Shown: positions 13,525 through 21,372 of the stretch, piece after piece
Position numbering within the stretch: position 1 is the first letter of the stretch
Layout of the letters: the number at the start of each line of letters is the position of its first letter
Source: CAZLNO01 sp964561005
Lineage (GTDB): Bacteria > Pseudomonadota > Alphaproteobacteria > Kiloniellales > Rhodovibrionaceae
Direction: 5' to 3'
NCBI GenBank assembly: GCA_964561005.1
Contig: CAZLNO010000049.1
Location: forward strand, 1-26,436
Length of the DNA stretch: 26,436 nucleotides
The notes under the pieces: generated by a model
The model's database searches: none
Told to the model about the DNA's origin: nothing
What the model saw: only the letters and a program-made list of their open reading frames with translations
Program-made: the position numbers and the translations under genes

Positions 13525-14495
13525 CCGGCGGTCCCCGCCAGCAGGATGCCGGCGAACAGCAGCAGCCCCACGACGCGGTTGCTCCTGAAGCGGCTCAGGC
13601 AGTTCAGGTGGTCGTGGATGTTGAGCGTCAGCGTCTGCCAGACGAAGTGCGCCGACACCGCCGCCACGCCCAGGATGTACCAGGGGTGGACATCGGCGAC
13701 GAAACCGGCCGCCGCCCAGAGCCCGGCGGCGGCGACGTAGAAGACGACCATCGCCGGGCGCGTCGCCTCGCCCAGCTTCAGCGCCGCCGACTTCACGCCG
13801 ATCAGCGCGTCGTCCTCCTTGTCCTGGTGGGCGTAGATGGTGTCGTAGCCCAGCGTCCAGAAGATGCCGCCGGCATAGAGCAGCAGCGCCGGCCAGCCCA
13901 GCTCGCCGGTGACGGCCGCCCAGCCGACCAGCGCGCCCCAGTTGAAGGTGAGGCCGAGCCAGGCCTGCGGCCAGTAGGTGATGCGCTTCATGAAGGGGTA
14001 GGCGGCGACCAGCAGCAGCGAGGCCAGGCCGACGAGGATCGCGGTCTGCCCGAGCTGCACCAGCACCGCCAGGCCGACGAGGCACAGTCCGCCCAGCAGC
14101 ATCCAGGCCTGCTTCACCGTGATGTCCCCGGCGGCGATCGGGCGCGTGGCGGTCCGCGCGACCTGGGCGTCGATGTCCTTGTCGACGATGTCGTTGTAGG
14201 TGCAGCCGGCGCCGCGCATCGCCACCGCGCCGAGGGCGAAGAGGATCAGGAGAGAGACGCTCGGCAGCTCGCCCGCCGCGGCGGCGGCCAGGGCCACGCT
14301 CCACCAGCACGGCCAGAGCAGCAGCCAGGAGCCGATCGGCCGGTCAAGACGGGCCAGCCGCAGGTAGGGTCGCCAGGCGGCCGGGGCCTGGCGATCGATC
14401 CAGCTTTGCGCCGGGATGTCCACGCGGGCGGCACGGCCGGGATCGGCGCTCGCGCTGGCCGAGGCGGTGGGGGATCGGGAATCTTGCGTCGTCAT
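13521..14495 (-). CDS. ubiA: 4-hydroxybenzoate polyprenyltransferase
   Basis: 324 residues, an integral membrane enzyme that attaches the polyprenyl tail to 4-hydroxybenzoate in ubiquinone synthesis. Both Asp-rich Mg-diphosphate motifs are present: NDIVDKDID (residues 101-109) within AGCTYNDIVDKDIDAQVART, and GYDTIYAHQDKEDD (about 216-229). At least seven hydrophobic segments follow the usual UbiA topology. The N-terminal 35 residues are a low-complexity Ser/Ala-rich extension, so a later start is possible, though the ATG at 14495 is reasonable. The gene is translationally coupled to the downstream methyltransferase. UbiX, another ubiquinone-pathway enzyme, is encoded 6 kb away. Confidence 0.95.
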   Translation of the reverse strand: MTTQDSRSPTASASASADPGRAARVDIPAQSWIDRQAPAAWRPYLRLARLDRPIGSWLLLWPCWWSVALAAAAAGELPSVSLLILFALGAVAMRGAGCTYNDIVDKDIDAQVARTATRPIAAGDITVKQAWMLLGGLCLVGLAVLVQLGQTAILVGLASLLLVAAYPFMKRITYWPQAWLGLTFNWGALVGWAAVTGELGWPALLLYAGGIFWTLGYDTIYAHQDKEDDALIGVKSAALKLGEATRPAMVVFYVAAAGLWAAAGFVADVHPWYILGVAAVSAHFVWQTLTLNIHDHLNCLSRFRSNRVVGLLLFAGILLAGTAG

Positions 14496-14565
14496 GCCGT
14501 GATCCTGACGCCCGCCGGCGGCGGGCTCAAGTGGTGATGGCGTTCGCCTTGCGCTCCGGGCGACG

Positions 14566-15303
14566 TCAGGACGAAAGGTCCAGCTCCATGCCGTCCTCCA
14601 GGACGGGGACGCGCACCTGGTCGAGGTGGTCCAGCATGACCGCGTTCATGTGGGTCAAGCGGATATGCCGTGCCGTCAGTTCCGAAAGATGCGCCGAAAG
14701 CGTGCGCCAGTCGGTGTGGGTGGGGCACATGCCCTCGAAGGCGTAGCATTCCATGACGAAGAGGTCGGCGTCGCGCGCCACCTCCATCAGCACCGGGGTC
14801 CAGGTGGTGTCGCCGGAATAGGCGAGAACGATGTCCCCGTCGGCGAGGCGCAGCGCGTGGGAGGGGATCTGGCCGTGGACGACCGGAAAGCACTCGACCC
14901 GCAGGCCCGCGATCTCGCTCGGGCTGCCGGGCGTCATCTCGGCAAAGCGCAGCGGAAAGGTCCAGGTGCAGTCGACGCCGCTGAAGAAGATCTCCAGGGC
15001 CTTCAAGGTCGCCGCCTCGATCCCGGGCGGGCCGGCGATGGTCAGGGGGCGGGTGCGCCCGGCGGTGTATTGCTGATGCAGCAGCAGGAAGGGGAGGCCG
15101 CCGAAGTGGTCGCCGTGCAGGTGGCTGATCACAACGCCATCGATCGCCTCCGGCGACACGCCGAAGCGCCGCATCGCGACCATCGTGGTGGCGCCGCAGT
15201 CGACCAGCACCTGCGCGCCGGCGCGGGTGGTGAGGTGAAAGCTGGTGTTGAAGCGGCCGCCGCTGCCGAAGGCGTCGCCGCTTCCCAAAACCTTGAACCG
15301 CAT
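14566..15303 (-). CDS. MBL-fold metallo-hydrolase (RNase Z-like)
   Basis: 245 residues from the ATG at 15303 (MRFKVLGSGDAFGSGGRFNTSF). The dizinc motif HLHGDHFGG (H61, H63, D65, H66) is intact, followed by VVHGQIPSHAL, AYSGDTTWT and a C-terminal LTHMN, the remaining expected metal ligands. The SGGRFNTSF opening and overall size fit the RNase Z/ElaC-like and phosphodiesterase branch of the superfamily. The long flexible arm of true tRNase Z is not evident, so a small-molecule phosphodiesterase or related hydrolase is equally possible. It lies upstream of ubiA on the same strand, separated by 70 bases. Confidence 0.85.
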   Translation of the reverse strand: MRFKVLGSGDAFGSGGRFNTSFHLTTRAGAQVLVDCGATTMVAMRRFGVSPEAIDGVVISHLHGDHFGGLPFLLLHQQYTAGRTRPLTIAGPPGIEAATLKALEIFFSGVDCTWTFPLRFAEMTPGSPSEIAGLRVECFPVVHGQIPSHALRLADGDIVLAYSGDTTWTPVLMEVARDADLFVMECYAFEGMCPTHTDWRTLSAHLSELTARHIRLTHMNAVMLDHLDQVRVPVLEDGMELDLSS

Positions 15304-15746
15304 CGCGACCCCCAGGCCTGATCCTGCCGCGCCGTTCCGCTCGCCGCAACGGATATGGAGCCGTTGGGAGGCGTGGGCAGTGTTCGTCGTCACAGACCGG
15401 TTATTGTAGCGCCCTTGCCGCCCACCGCCACCGCCCTGCGGCTGCATGCCGGCGCGGTCGAGAACAAGAACGCAGGCTGCGTGCAGCCCCGTTCGCTGCT
15501 TTCGCAACGTGTGACCTGGCGAGAGACGCCGCGTGGGCTGCATCCTTAGAACGCGTTTTAATATACTCTCGCGCAGAGATCATCACGACATGCGAGCATT
15601 CCCTTTGGTTCATACCGCCCGATGAATGAAACCGTACATTTGGGTGGCCTCATGCTTCGACAAGCTCAGCATGAGGTCCTCGTCCTGAGCTTGTCGAAGG
15701 ACGAGTCCAATCAAACGTCGAGCGGTATCAGACGAGGTCGTCGGGT
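15304..15746. other. Long intergenic region
   Basis: About 440 bases. Short frames on both strands lack ribosome binding sites and resemble nothing known. The only structure seen is the palindromic repeat at 15648-15699. An AT-richer stretch near 15548-15575 might hold a promoter. Confidence 0.4.
15648..15699. repeat. Dispersed palindromic repeat
   Basis: Perfect 15-bp inverted arms CTTCGACAAGCTCAG (15655-15669) and CTGAGCTTGTCGAAG (15685-15699). An alternative hairpin uses CCTCATGCT (15648-15656) with AGCATGAGG (15668-15676). From memory, this CTTCGACAAGCTCAG repeat is dispersed in many proteobacterial genomes. Confidence 0.8.
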
Positions 15747-16001
15747 GTGGCGCGGGCGACGAATGCGGCGGACACTGGCACGACGTGGGCGGATGTCGCT
15801 CTGGCGGTCGTCGATTTCGCTAGGCAAGAGCCGGGGGTCTTTATCTCCGTCGTCGCGGCGCTTATTCTATTAACGCTGGTGTCGGCGCTCTGCATCTGGC
15901 TGATGCTGCCGCGGGCAACCGCCGCTTTGGCGCGGCTCTACGACGCGGCGCGAGAGGATGCGCGGGAGAGCAACAAGGATCTGTTCAGCAATGACGATTG
16001 A
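15747..16001 (+). CDS. Small single-pass membrane protein, unknown
   Basis: 84 residues from a GTG at 15747; GAGG lies 9 bases upstream and no ATG is available in frame. A single hydrophobic segment, about residues 30-53 (GVFISVVAALILLTLVSALCIWLML), is followed by a charged helical tail (ARLYDAAREDARESNKDLFSNDD). It overlaps the next gene by 11 bases, which supports translation of both as a pair. I do not recognise the family. Confidence 0.6.
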   Translation: MARATNAADTGTTWADVALAVVDFARQEPGVFISVVAALILLTLVSALCIWLMLPRATAALARLYDAAREDARESNKDLFSNDD

Positions 16002-16524
16002 TCTGCCGGCCCTTCTCGTCCACCTCATCCAGCTCCACCTGCTTTTCCTGGGCGTGCTGCTCGCTTACGCGTTCGTGACCAACCGTTTGCGCAAGGCCAC
16101 CCAGCCGTTGCGCGAACGCTTCGCACGGGAAGCGGAGAAGCTGCTGGGCGAACGCGTCCTTCCCGAACAGGACGCGGAGGTGTTGCGTTTCATGCTGCGC
16201 AACAGCTTCAACGGGTATCTCCCCTGGATCTTCGTCGTCGCAATACCCTTTTTTGCCGTTCTTGATCGTCTGGGTCTCGCAGAGTCGCCCGGCCGAACCT
16301 GGAGCAGACCCTCCGAGCTGCGTGATCGGCTGGTTTTGACGCATTCGTTATGGGTTATCTCGATTTGTGCCTACAGTCCGCTTCCGGGCCTCGTGATGCT
16401 GCTTTGGCTGCTCATCATCACGATGATTTGGATGCCGATCATGGCCACAAGGTCCGTGGCCGAAGTGCTGGCGTATGTCAGCCATCGCTCTGGCAACGGC
16501 CGCGCCGCGCAAGCGGGCGGCTGA
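15991..16524 (+). CDS. Multi-pass membrane protein, unknown
   Basis: 177 residues from the ATG at 15991, inside the end of the preceding gene (11-base overlap). Hydrophobic segments lie at about 7-28 (LLVHLIQLHLLFLGVLLAYAFV), 76-93 (YLPWIFVVAIPFFAVLD) and 120-150 (LWVISICAYSPLPGLVMLLWLLIITMIWMPIM). A basic amphipathic stretch, NRLRKATQPLRERFAREAEKLL, follows the first. Its context, a coupled small single-pass protein, suggests the two form a membrane complex. No family was recognised. Confidence 0.68.
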   Translation: MTIDLPALLVHLIQLHLLFLGVLLAYAFVTNRLRKATQPLRERFAREAEKLLGERVLPEQDAEVLRFMLRNSFNGYLPWIFVVAIPFFAVLDRLGLAESPGRTWSRPSELRDRLVLTHSLWVISICAYSPLPGLVMLLWLLIITMIWMPIMATRSVAEVLAYVSHRSGNGRAAQAGG

Positions 16525-16585
16525 GCGACCCCAAAAGCGCGGGGAGTTCCCGCCCCGGGGGTTCAATCGCGCCGCGCCGTCGCCG

Positions 16586-17689
16586 CTACCACGAGCCGCG
16601 CGGGAACAGGCGGGTGACGTGGCCCATCTTGCGGCCCGGCCGCACCTCCGCCTTGCCGTAGAGGTGCAGCTTGGCGTTCGCCTCGCCGACGGCGGTGCGC
16701 CACTGCGCCACCTCGTCGCCCAGCAGGTTGGCCATCGCCGCGTCGGCATGGCGCTCGGGATTGCCCAGCGGGAGACCGGCCACGGTGCGCACGTGCTGCT
16801 CGAACTGCGAGGCCACGCAGGCGTCGATGGTCCAGTGGCCGGAGTTGTGCGGGCGGGGCGCCATCTCGTTCACCAGCACGCGGTGGTCGGCGGTGACGAA
16901 CATCTCCACTCCCATCACGCCGACCAGGCCGATGCGCTCGGCGATGCGGCGGGCCAGGGTGTCCGTCTCCTCGGCCACGCTCGCGGGCACGCGCGCGGGA
17001 ACGACGGTCTCGTGCAGGATGTGGCGGGAGTGGTGGTTCTCCCCGACGTCATAGGTGACCGTCGCGCCGTCGAGGCCGCGCGCCACGATCACCGAGACCT
17101 CCAGCTCGAAGTCGACCCAGCCTTCGAGGATGCCCACGGCGCCGGGGATGGAGCCTGCCATCTCCGCCCAGGCCGCCTCGGGATCGGTGTCCTGCGCGAT
17201 GCCGACCTGACCCTTGCCGTCGTAGCCCAGGCGCACCGACTTCAGCACGCTGGGCCGGCCGAGGGTGTCGATCGCGCGACGCAGCTCGGCGGCGTCGCCC
17301 GCCGGCGCGTAGCGGGTGGTCGGCACGCCGATGTCGCGCAGGAAGTCCTTCTCGCGCAGCCGGTCCTGGCAGATCGCCAGCACCTCCGGTTTCGGATGCA
17401 GCGGCACGCCCTGCTCGCCCAGCGCGCGGGCCGTCTCGGCCGGGACGTTCTCGAACTCGTAGGTGACCACGTCCACCGCGCGGGCGAAGGCGGCAAGGCT
17501 TTCGGTATCGTCATAGGGCGCCACGGTGACGCGGTCGCTGACCTGGGCGGCCGGGCTGTCCGCGTCGGGGCAGTAGATGTGGCAGCGATAGCCCAGCGGC
17601 GCCGCCGCCAGCGCCGTCATGCGGCCAAGCTGGCCGCCGCCCAGGATGCCGATGGTCGCGCCGGGGGACAGCGGTGTCGTCACGGTCAT
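16586..17689 (-). CDS. purK: N5-carboxyaminoimidazole ribonucleotide synthase
   Basis: 367 residues. This ATP-grasp enzyme carboxylates AIR with bicarbonate to N5-CAIR in purine synthesis. The N-terminal GILGGGQLGRM (about 14-24) and VVTYEFENVP, the central VLKSVRLGYDGKGQ and the metal/ATP site MGVEMFVTADHRVLVNEMAPRPHNSGHWTIDA are all characteristic. It starts 7 bases after the purE stop, so the two form a purE-purK operon. The encoded pair catalyses consecutive steps. Length is normal for the family. Confidence 0.96.
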   Translation of the reverse strand: MTVTTPLSPGATIGILGGGQLGRMTALAAAPLGYRCHIYCPDADSPAAQVSDRVTVAPYDDTESLAAFARAVDVVTYEFENVPAETARALGEQGVPLHPKPEVLAICQDRLREKDFLRDIGVPTTRYAPAGDAAELRRAIDTLGRPSVLKSVRLGYDGKGQVGIAQDTDPEAAWAEMAGSIPGAVGILEGWVDFELEVSVIVARGLDGATVTYDVGENHHSRHILHETVVPARVPASVAEETDTLARRIAERIGLVGVMGVEMFVTADHRVLVNEMAPRPHNSGHWTIDACVASQFEQHVRTVAGLPLGNPERHADAAMANLLGDEVAQWRTAVGEANAKLHLYGKAEVRPGRKMGHVTRLFPRGSW

Positions 17690-17696
17690 CGCGGCC

Positions 17697-18194
17697 TCAC
17701 GCGTCGTCGTGGGGAAACTCGGGAACGCCGGCGGTCTGCCGCTCGCGGTAGGCGGCCACGGCGCGGGCGACCTCCGGATCGCCCAGCGCCACCACCTGCG
17801 CGGCCAGCAGCGCCGCGTTGACCGCGCCAGAGCGGCCGATCGCCAGCGTGCCCACCGGGACGCCGCCCGGCATCTGCGCGATCGACAGCAGGCTGTCCCA
17901 GCCCGACAGCGCCTTGCTCTCCACCGGCACGCCGAACACCGGCAGCGTCGTCATTGCCGCCACCATGCCGGGCAGGTGCGCCGCCCCGCCGGCGCCGGCA
18001 ATGATCACCTGCAGGCCCCGCTCGCGCGCGCCCTTCGCGTAGTCGGCCATGCGCTCGGGCGTGCGATGGGCCGAGACGATGCGGGTCTCGTGCGCGACGC
18101 CCAGCGACTCCAGTGTCTGCGCGGCATGGCGCATGGTGGCCCAGTCGGACTGGCTGCCCATGATCACGCCGACCGCCGGCCTGCTCTGCGACAT
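17697..18194 (-). CDS. purE: N5-carboxyaminoimidazole ribonucleotide mutase
   Basis: 165 residues from the ATG at 18194, preceded by GAGGAA 7 bases upstream; the frame is open further upstream without support. VIMGSQSDW (phosphate/substrate loop), VSAHRTPERM (with the catalytic His), IIAGAGGAAHLPGM and LSIAQMPGGVPVGTLAIG are the class I PurE signatures. It converts N5-CAIR to CAIR. It is the first gene of the purE-purK operon with a good promoter match upstream at 18261-18289. Confidence 0.96.
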   Translation of the reverse strand: MSQSRPAVGVIMGSQSDWATMRHAAQTLESLGVAHETRIVSAHRTPERMADYAKGARERGLQVIIAGAGGAAHLPGMVAAMTTLPVFGVPVESKALSGWDSLLSIAQMPGGVPVGTLAIGRSGAVNAALLAAQVVALGDPEVARAVAAYRERQTAGVPEFPHDDA

Positions 18195-18260
18195 CTCCCA
18201 TTCCTCTCGTGCGCTTGCCCCCTGGTGCACTTGAACGCGGCCACCCCGCAAGGGGCGCGC

Positions 18261-18289
18261 ATTATTGGAAAGCCGTGATGTCGGGGCAA
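18261..18289 (-). promoter_or_regulatory. Promoter for purE-purK
   Basis: On the minus strand, -35 TTGCCC (18284-18289) and -10 AATAAT (18261-18266) are 17 bases apart, with the expected start near 18254, about 60 bases before the purE ATG. Confidence 0.6.
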
Positions 18290-18323
18290 GTCGATCGTGC
18301 CCGCCCGCCGCCGCGATCGGCGA

Positions 18324-18530
18324 TCAGGCGATGATGTCCGGTAGCAGCCGGCTGTGCAGCCGCTGGATCAGGTCCTTCAGCACGAGCTTGCGCTTCTTGA
18401 GCCGCTGGAGCTGAAGCTGATCGTAGGGGCTGGTGTCGGACAGGCGCGCGATCACGTCGTCCAGGTCGCGATGCTCGGTCTCGAGCTCGGACAGGCGGCG
18501 TTGAAGTTCCTCCTTCTCGTCTTCCGTCAT
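18324..18530 (-). CDS. DUF465 / YdcH-like small coiled-coil protein
   Basis: 68 residues, MTEDEKEELQRRLSELETEHRDLDD opening, and LKKRKLVLKDLIQRL near the end. The heptad-like helix and the K-R-x-L-x-L-K-D pattern are typical of DUF465 (YdcH) proteins, whose function is not established. It lies alone behind its own promoter. A second member of the family is encoded at 21020-21196. Confidence 0.88.
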   Translation of the reverse strand: MTEDEKEELQRRLSELETEHRDLDDVIARLSDTSPYDQLQLQRLKKRKLVLKDLIQRLHSRLLPDIIA

Positions 18531-18583
18531 CGTCGCTGAACGTCCCCGTGTCTCCCTCGGGCGAAGTCCCTCGCCCTCCTTGC

Positions 18584-18612
18584 AATATAGTGGCTGACTC
18601 TGGTGCTGCCAA
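18584..18612 (-). promoter_or_regulatory. Promoter for the DUF465 gene
   Basis: On the minus strand, -35 TTGGCA (18607-18612) and -10 TATATT (18584-18589) have an exact 17-base spacer. It lies about 54 bases upstream of the start codon. Confidence 0.65.
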
Positions 18613-18627
18613 AGAAGGACGAAGCGG

Positions 18628-18656
18628 TTGCGATTGCGGCGGCGTTAGTTGACAAT
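18628..18656 (+). promoter_or_regulatory. Possible promoter for phosphofructokinase
   Basis: TTGCGA (18628-18633) and GACAAT (18651-18656) are 17 bases apart, 31 bases before the ATG. A consensus TTGACA also occurs at 18649-18654 but has no -10 in range before the start codon. Confidence 0.4.
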
Positions 18657-18687
18657 TCATTAAGATTCCGGAAGAGGCGGACCTGCG

Positions 18688-19767
18688 ATGACCAAGCGCA
18701 TCGGCGTGCTGACCAGCGGCGGCGACTGTGCCGGGCTGAACGCCGTCATCCGGGGCGTCGTCCGCCGCGCGGAGGGTCATGGCTGGACCGTCGTGGGCAT
18801 CCGCCAGGGGACCGGGGGCCTTCTGGCGCGGCCCGTTCAGGCGGACGTGTTGCACAGCGACATCTTCGACGGCGTGCTGATGCGCCGCGGCGGCACCATG
18901 CTGGGCACCACCAACAAGGACAACCCCTTCACCTATCCGGCCAGGGAGGGCGGCACGGCCGACCGCTCGGACGAGGTGATCGCGGCCTACCGGGACCTCG
19001 GCCTGGACGCGCTGATCGGCATCGGCGGCGACGGCAGCATGAAGATCCTGCGGGCGCTGGCCCGGAAGGGCGGCTGGAACCTCGTCGGCATTCCCAAGAC
19101 CATCGACAACGATGTCGGCTGCACCGAGATTTCGGTCGGCCACCCCAGCGCCGTGGACGTGGCGACCGGGGCGCTGGACCATCTGCAGCCCACGGCGGCC
19201 AGCCACGACCGCGTGATGGTGCTGGAGGTCATGGGCCGCGACGCCGGCCACATCGCGCTGACGGCGGGGATCGCCGGCGGGGCGGACGTGATCCTGATCC
19301 CCGAGATTCCCTATCGCCTGAATGGCGTGGCCCGCGCCATCGAGAACCTGCGTCGGCATGGGCGGAGCTTCGCGCTGGTGGTGGTCGCCGAGTCGATCCA
19401 GACCGCCTCGGGCGAGCACGTCTATCAGGAGCACCCCGGCGGCGCCGTCAGCTATGGCGGCGTGGGCCACTACATCGGCCACGAGATCGAGCGGGCGACC
19501 GGGGCGGAGGTGCGGGTCACGACGCTGGGCCACGTCCAGCGCGGCGGCATGCCGATCGCCCAGGATCGCATCATGGCCTCGGTCTTTGGCGTGCATGCCG
19601 TGGACATGATCGCCGAGGGCCGCTTCGACCGCATGGTCGCCTGGCAGAACCGCCAGGCGGTCGACGTGCCCCTCGCCGAGGCGATCGAGCGCTTCCAGGC
19701 GGTCGATCCGGACGGCACGCTGGTGCGCACCGCGCGCGGGCTGGGCATTTCCTTCGGCGACGGTTGA
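18688..19767 (+). CDS. 6-phosphofructokinase, ATP-type residue pattern in a PPi-like (group III) framework
   Basis: 359 residues. The ATG at 18688 follows GGAAGAGG. LTSGGDCAGLNAVIRG opens the phosphate-binding loop, GIGGDGS (111-117) binds the nucleotide, PKTIDND (136-142) holds the catalytic Asp, MGRDAGHIA and PEIPYRL bind fructose 6-phosphate. Gly116 corresponds to E. coli Gly104, found in ATP users (PPi users have Asp). Lys137 corresponds to position 124, where Lys is usual in PPi-dependent enzymes and Gly in E. coli. The combination matches the ATP-using members of the mixed group III. It performs the committed step of upper glycolysis; reversibility depends on the phosphoryl donor. Confidence 0.93.
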   Translation: MTKRIGVLTSGGDCAGLNAVIRGVVRRAEGHGWTVVGIRQGTGGLLARPVQADVLHSDIFDGVLMRRGGTMLGTTNKDNPFTYPAREGGTADRSDEVIAAYRDLGLDALIGIGGDGSMKILRALARKGGWNLVGIPKTIDNDVGCTEISVGHPSAVDVATGALDHLQPTAASHDRVMVLEVMGRDAGHIALTAGIAGGADVILIPEIPYRLNGVARAIENLRRHGRSFALVVVAESIQTASGEHVYQEHPGGAVSYGGVGHYIGHEIERATGAEVRVTTLGHVQRGGMPIAQDRIMASVFGVHAVDMIAEGRFDRMVAWQNRQAVDVPLAEAIERFQAVDPDGTLVRTARGLGISFGDG

Positions 19768-19772
19768 GACCG

Positions 19773-20345
19773 ATGGCGGACGCGACGGACAGCGGCAACC
19801 CCCTCTGGGACTTCTCCTGGCGAGTCTACCACGAGCCGGACGTCGCGGAGGCTTGTCTGGCGTTGCAGGACCGCCGCGGCCTCGACGTCAACCTGCTGCT
19901 GGCCTGTTGCTGGGCCGGCCATTGCGGCCGCGCGCTTTCGGCGGCTGAGATGAATCGCCTGACGACGGCCGTGGCCCCCTGGCAGCGCCAGATTGTGCGG
20001 CCGCTGCGCGAGATTCGCCGCTGGCTCAAGGATCAGGACGCCGCGCCCGTGGAATCCGTCGAATCGCTGCGCCAGGCGATCAAGGACCGGGAACTGGAGG
20101 CCGAGCGCCTGGAACAGGACATCCTGCATGGCGCCCTGGCCGAATTGTGGGGCGAGGCGAGCGATCCCGGCGCGCCGGATCCGCGCGCGGCAATCCACAA
20201 TATACTGCGCTATCTGCATGCCCTCGATTGCCGTCCCAGCCCCGGCGACAGCGCCCGCCTGGCCACGCTCGTGCGCGCGTCCTTCGGTCCGGCGTGGTCG
20301 CCGCTGCGGATCGTCTGGGAGTTGCAGGACCAGGGCCCCGCTTAA
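19773..20345 (+). CDS. TIGR02444 family protein
   Basis: 190 residues from the ATG at 19773, 5 bases after the phosphofructokinase stop, so probably co-transcribed. LWDFSWRVYHEPDVAEACLALQDRRGLDVNLLLACCWAG is the N-terminal signature of the TIGR02444 (DUF2390) family of proteobacterial proteins without a known function. The rest is helical and charged (LRQAIKDRELEAERLEQDIL). It is convergent with ubiX and the two overlap by 4 bases at their stop codons. Confidence 0.85.
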   Translation: MADATDSGNPLWDFSWRVYHEPDVAEACLALQDRRGLDVNLLLACCWAGHCGRALSAAEMNRLTTAVAPWQRQIVRPLREIRRWLKDQDAAPVESVESLRQAIKDRELEAERLEQDILHGALAELWGEASDPGAPDPRAAIHNILRYLHALDCRPSPGDSARLATLVRASFGPAWSPLRIVWELQDQGPA

Positions 20346-20926
20346 ATGTCCTCCCCCCAGCGGCGCACCAGCGGGCTATCCAGGCCAAAGAGATCGAGCA
20401 CGCGGCCGACCGACTGGTCCACCAGGTCGCCGAGCGACTCCGGCTGGCGGTAGAAGGCGGGGACGGGCGGCGCGATCACCGCGCCAAGTTCCGAGAGCGT
20501 GAGCATGTTGCGCAGGTGGATGCTGTGCAGCGGCGTCTCGCGCACCATCAGCACCAGGCGGCGGCGCTCCTTCAGCACCACGTCGGCGGCGCGGGTCAGC
20601 AGCGTGCCGGTGGCGCCGGTGGCGATCTCCGCCAGCGAGCGCATGGAGCAGGGCGCCACGATCATCCCCTCGCTGCGGAACGAGCCGCTGGACGGCGCGG
20701 CGGCGATGTCGCCGGCGCCGTGCACCACGTCCGCCAGCCGCCGTACATCCGCCACCTTCATGTCGGTTTCGTGCGCCAACGTGACCTCGGCCGCGCGGGT
20801 CATGACCAGGTGGCTCTCCACCGGCAGCCCGTGCAGGGCTTGCAGGAGCCGGACGCCATAGATCACGCCGCTGGCGCCGCTGATGCCGACGATCAGCCGC
20901 CGCGGCGGTGCGTCGTTGTTGCGCAT
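20342..20926 (-). CDS. ubiX: UbiX flavin prenyltransferase
   Basis: 194 residues. It makes prenylated FMN, the cofactor of UbiD decarboxylase in ubiquinone synthesis. GISGASGVIYGVRLLQAL (about 14-31) is the FMN-binding N-terminal motif, with MIVAPCSMRSLAEIATGATGTLLTRAADVVLKERR and LMVRETPLHSIHLRNML forming the rest of the dodecameric active site. It is divergent from a DUF465 gene. UbiA in the same window belongs to the same pathway; no UbiD is visible here. Confidence 0.95.
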   Translation of the reverse strand: MRNNDAPPRRLIVGISGASGVIYGVRLLQALHGLPVESHLVMTRAAEVTLAHETDMKVADVRRLADVVHGAGDIAAAPSSGSFRSEGMIVAPCSMRSLAEIATGATGTLLTRAADVVLKERRRLVLMVRETPLHSIHLRNMLTLSELGAVIAPPVPAFYRQPESLGDLVDQSVGRVLDLFGLDSPLVRRWGEDI

Positions 20927-20958
20927 CCCTAAACCTTGAATCGGATTATGTTCACTCT

Positions 20959-20987
20959 TTGCAAAGGTGTGCCGATCGCGTTACCAT
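20959..20987 (+). promoter_or_regulatory. Promoter for the second DUF465 gene
   Basis: TTGCAA (20959-20964) and TACCAT (20982-20987), 17-base spacer, about 33 bases before the ATG. Confidence 0.5.
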
Positions 20988-21019
20988 CCATTTACACGGA
21001 AGAGAGGAGGGAGGTTCCG

Positions 21020-21196
21020 ATGTCCCTTCAGGAGCGTATCTCCGCCTTAAGAGAACGCCACGCGCACCTGCAACACCTCATCGACGACGAAACCCGACGG
21101 CCCCATCCCAACGACAACCGCGTCGTCGAACTTAAGCGCCAGAAGCTGCGGATCAAAGACGAAATCGAGCGCATCAACCACGGAGCCGAGGCCTGA
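21020..21196 (+). CDS. DUF465 / YdcH-like small coiled-coil protein (second copy)
   Basis: 58 residues from the ATG at 21020, preceded by the strong site GGAGGGAGG; an earlier in-frame Met lacks one. The sequence MSLQERISALRERHAHLQHL and VVELKRQKLRIKDEIERIN fits DUF465, shorter than the paralogue at 18324-18530. The role is unknown for the family. It is single-gene, with its own promoter and a good intrinsic terminator. Confidence 0.88.
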   Translation: MSLQERISALRERHAHLQHLIDDETRRPHPNDNRVVELKRQKLRIKDEIERINHGAEA

Positions 21197-21217
21197 GGAC
21201 GGGCACTCGGCTTTTTT
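21185..21217 (+). terminator. Intrinsic terminator of the second DUF465 gene
   Basis: GCCGAG (21185-21190) pairs with CTCGGC (21206-21211), inner GCC/GGC pairs extend the stem, and TTTTTT (21212-21217) follows directly. This is the most canonical Rho-independent terminator in the window. Confidence 0.88.
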
Positions 21218-21372
21218 GATGCTCTTGCGACGAAAACCGCGTCGCGGCTTTGCCGAGGCGCGGTTTCGCCTTCCGGGCCGCGTGGTTGCGGTGGGCGGCG
21301 TCGCGAGGACGAGGGGAGGCGCCGGCCGTCCCCCGGCCGGCGCGGGGAACGCGGAACAGGGAGGATCTAGCC

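Noticed and set aside
15401..15613. 70-codon minus-strand frame in the long spacer
   Set aside because: No ribosome binding site, biased composition and no similarity I can name.
18649..18654. Consensus TTGACA upstream of the phosphofructokinase gene as its -35
   Set aside because: The matching -10 position falls on the ribosome binding site region and shows no AT-rich hexamer; an alternative pair upstream fits better.
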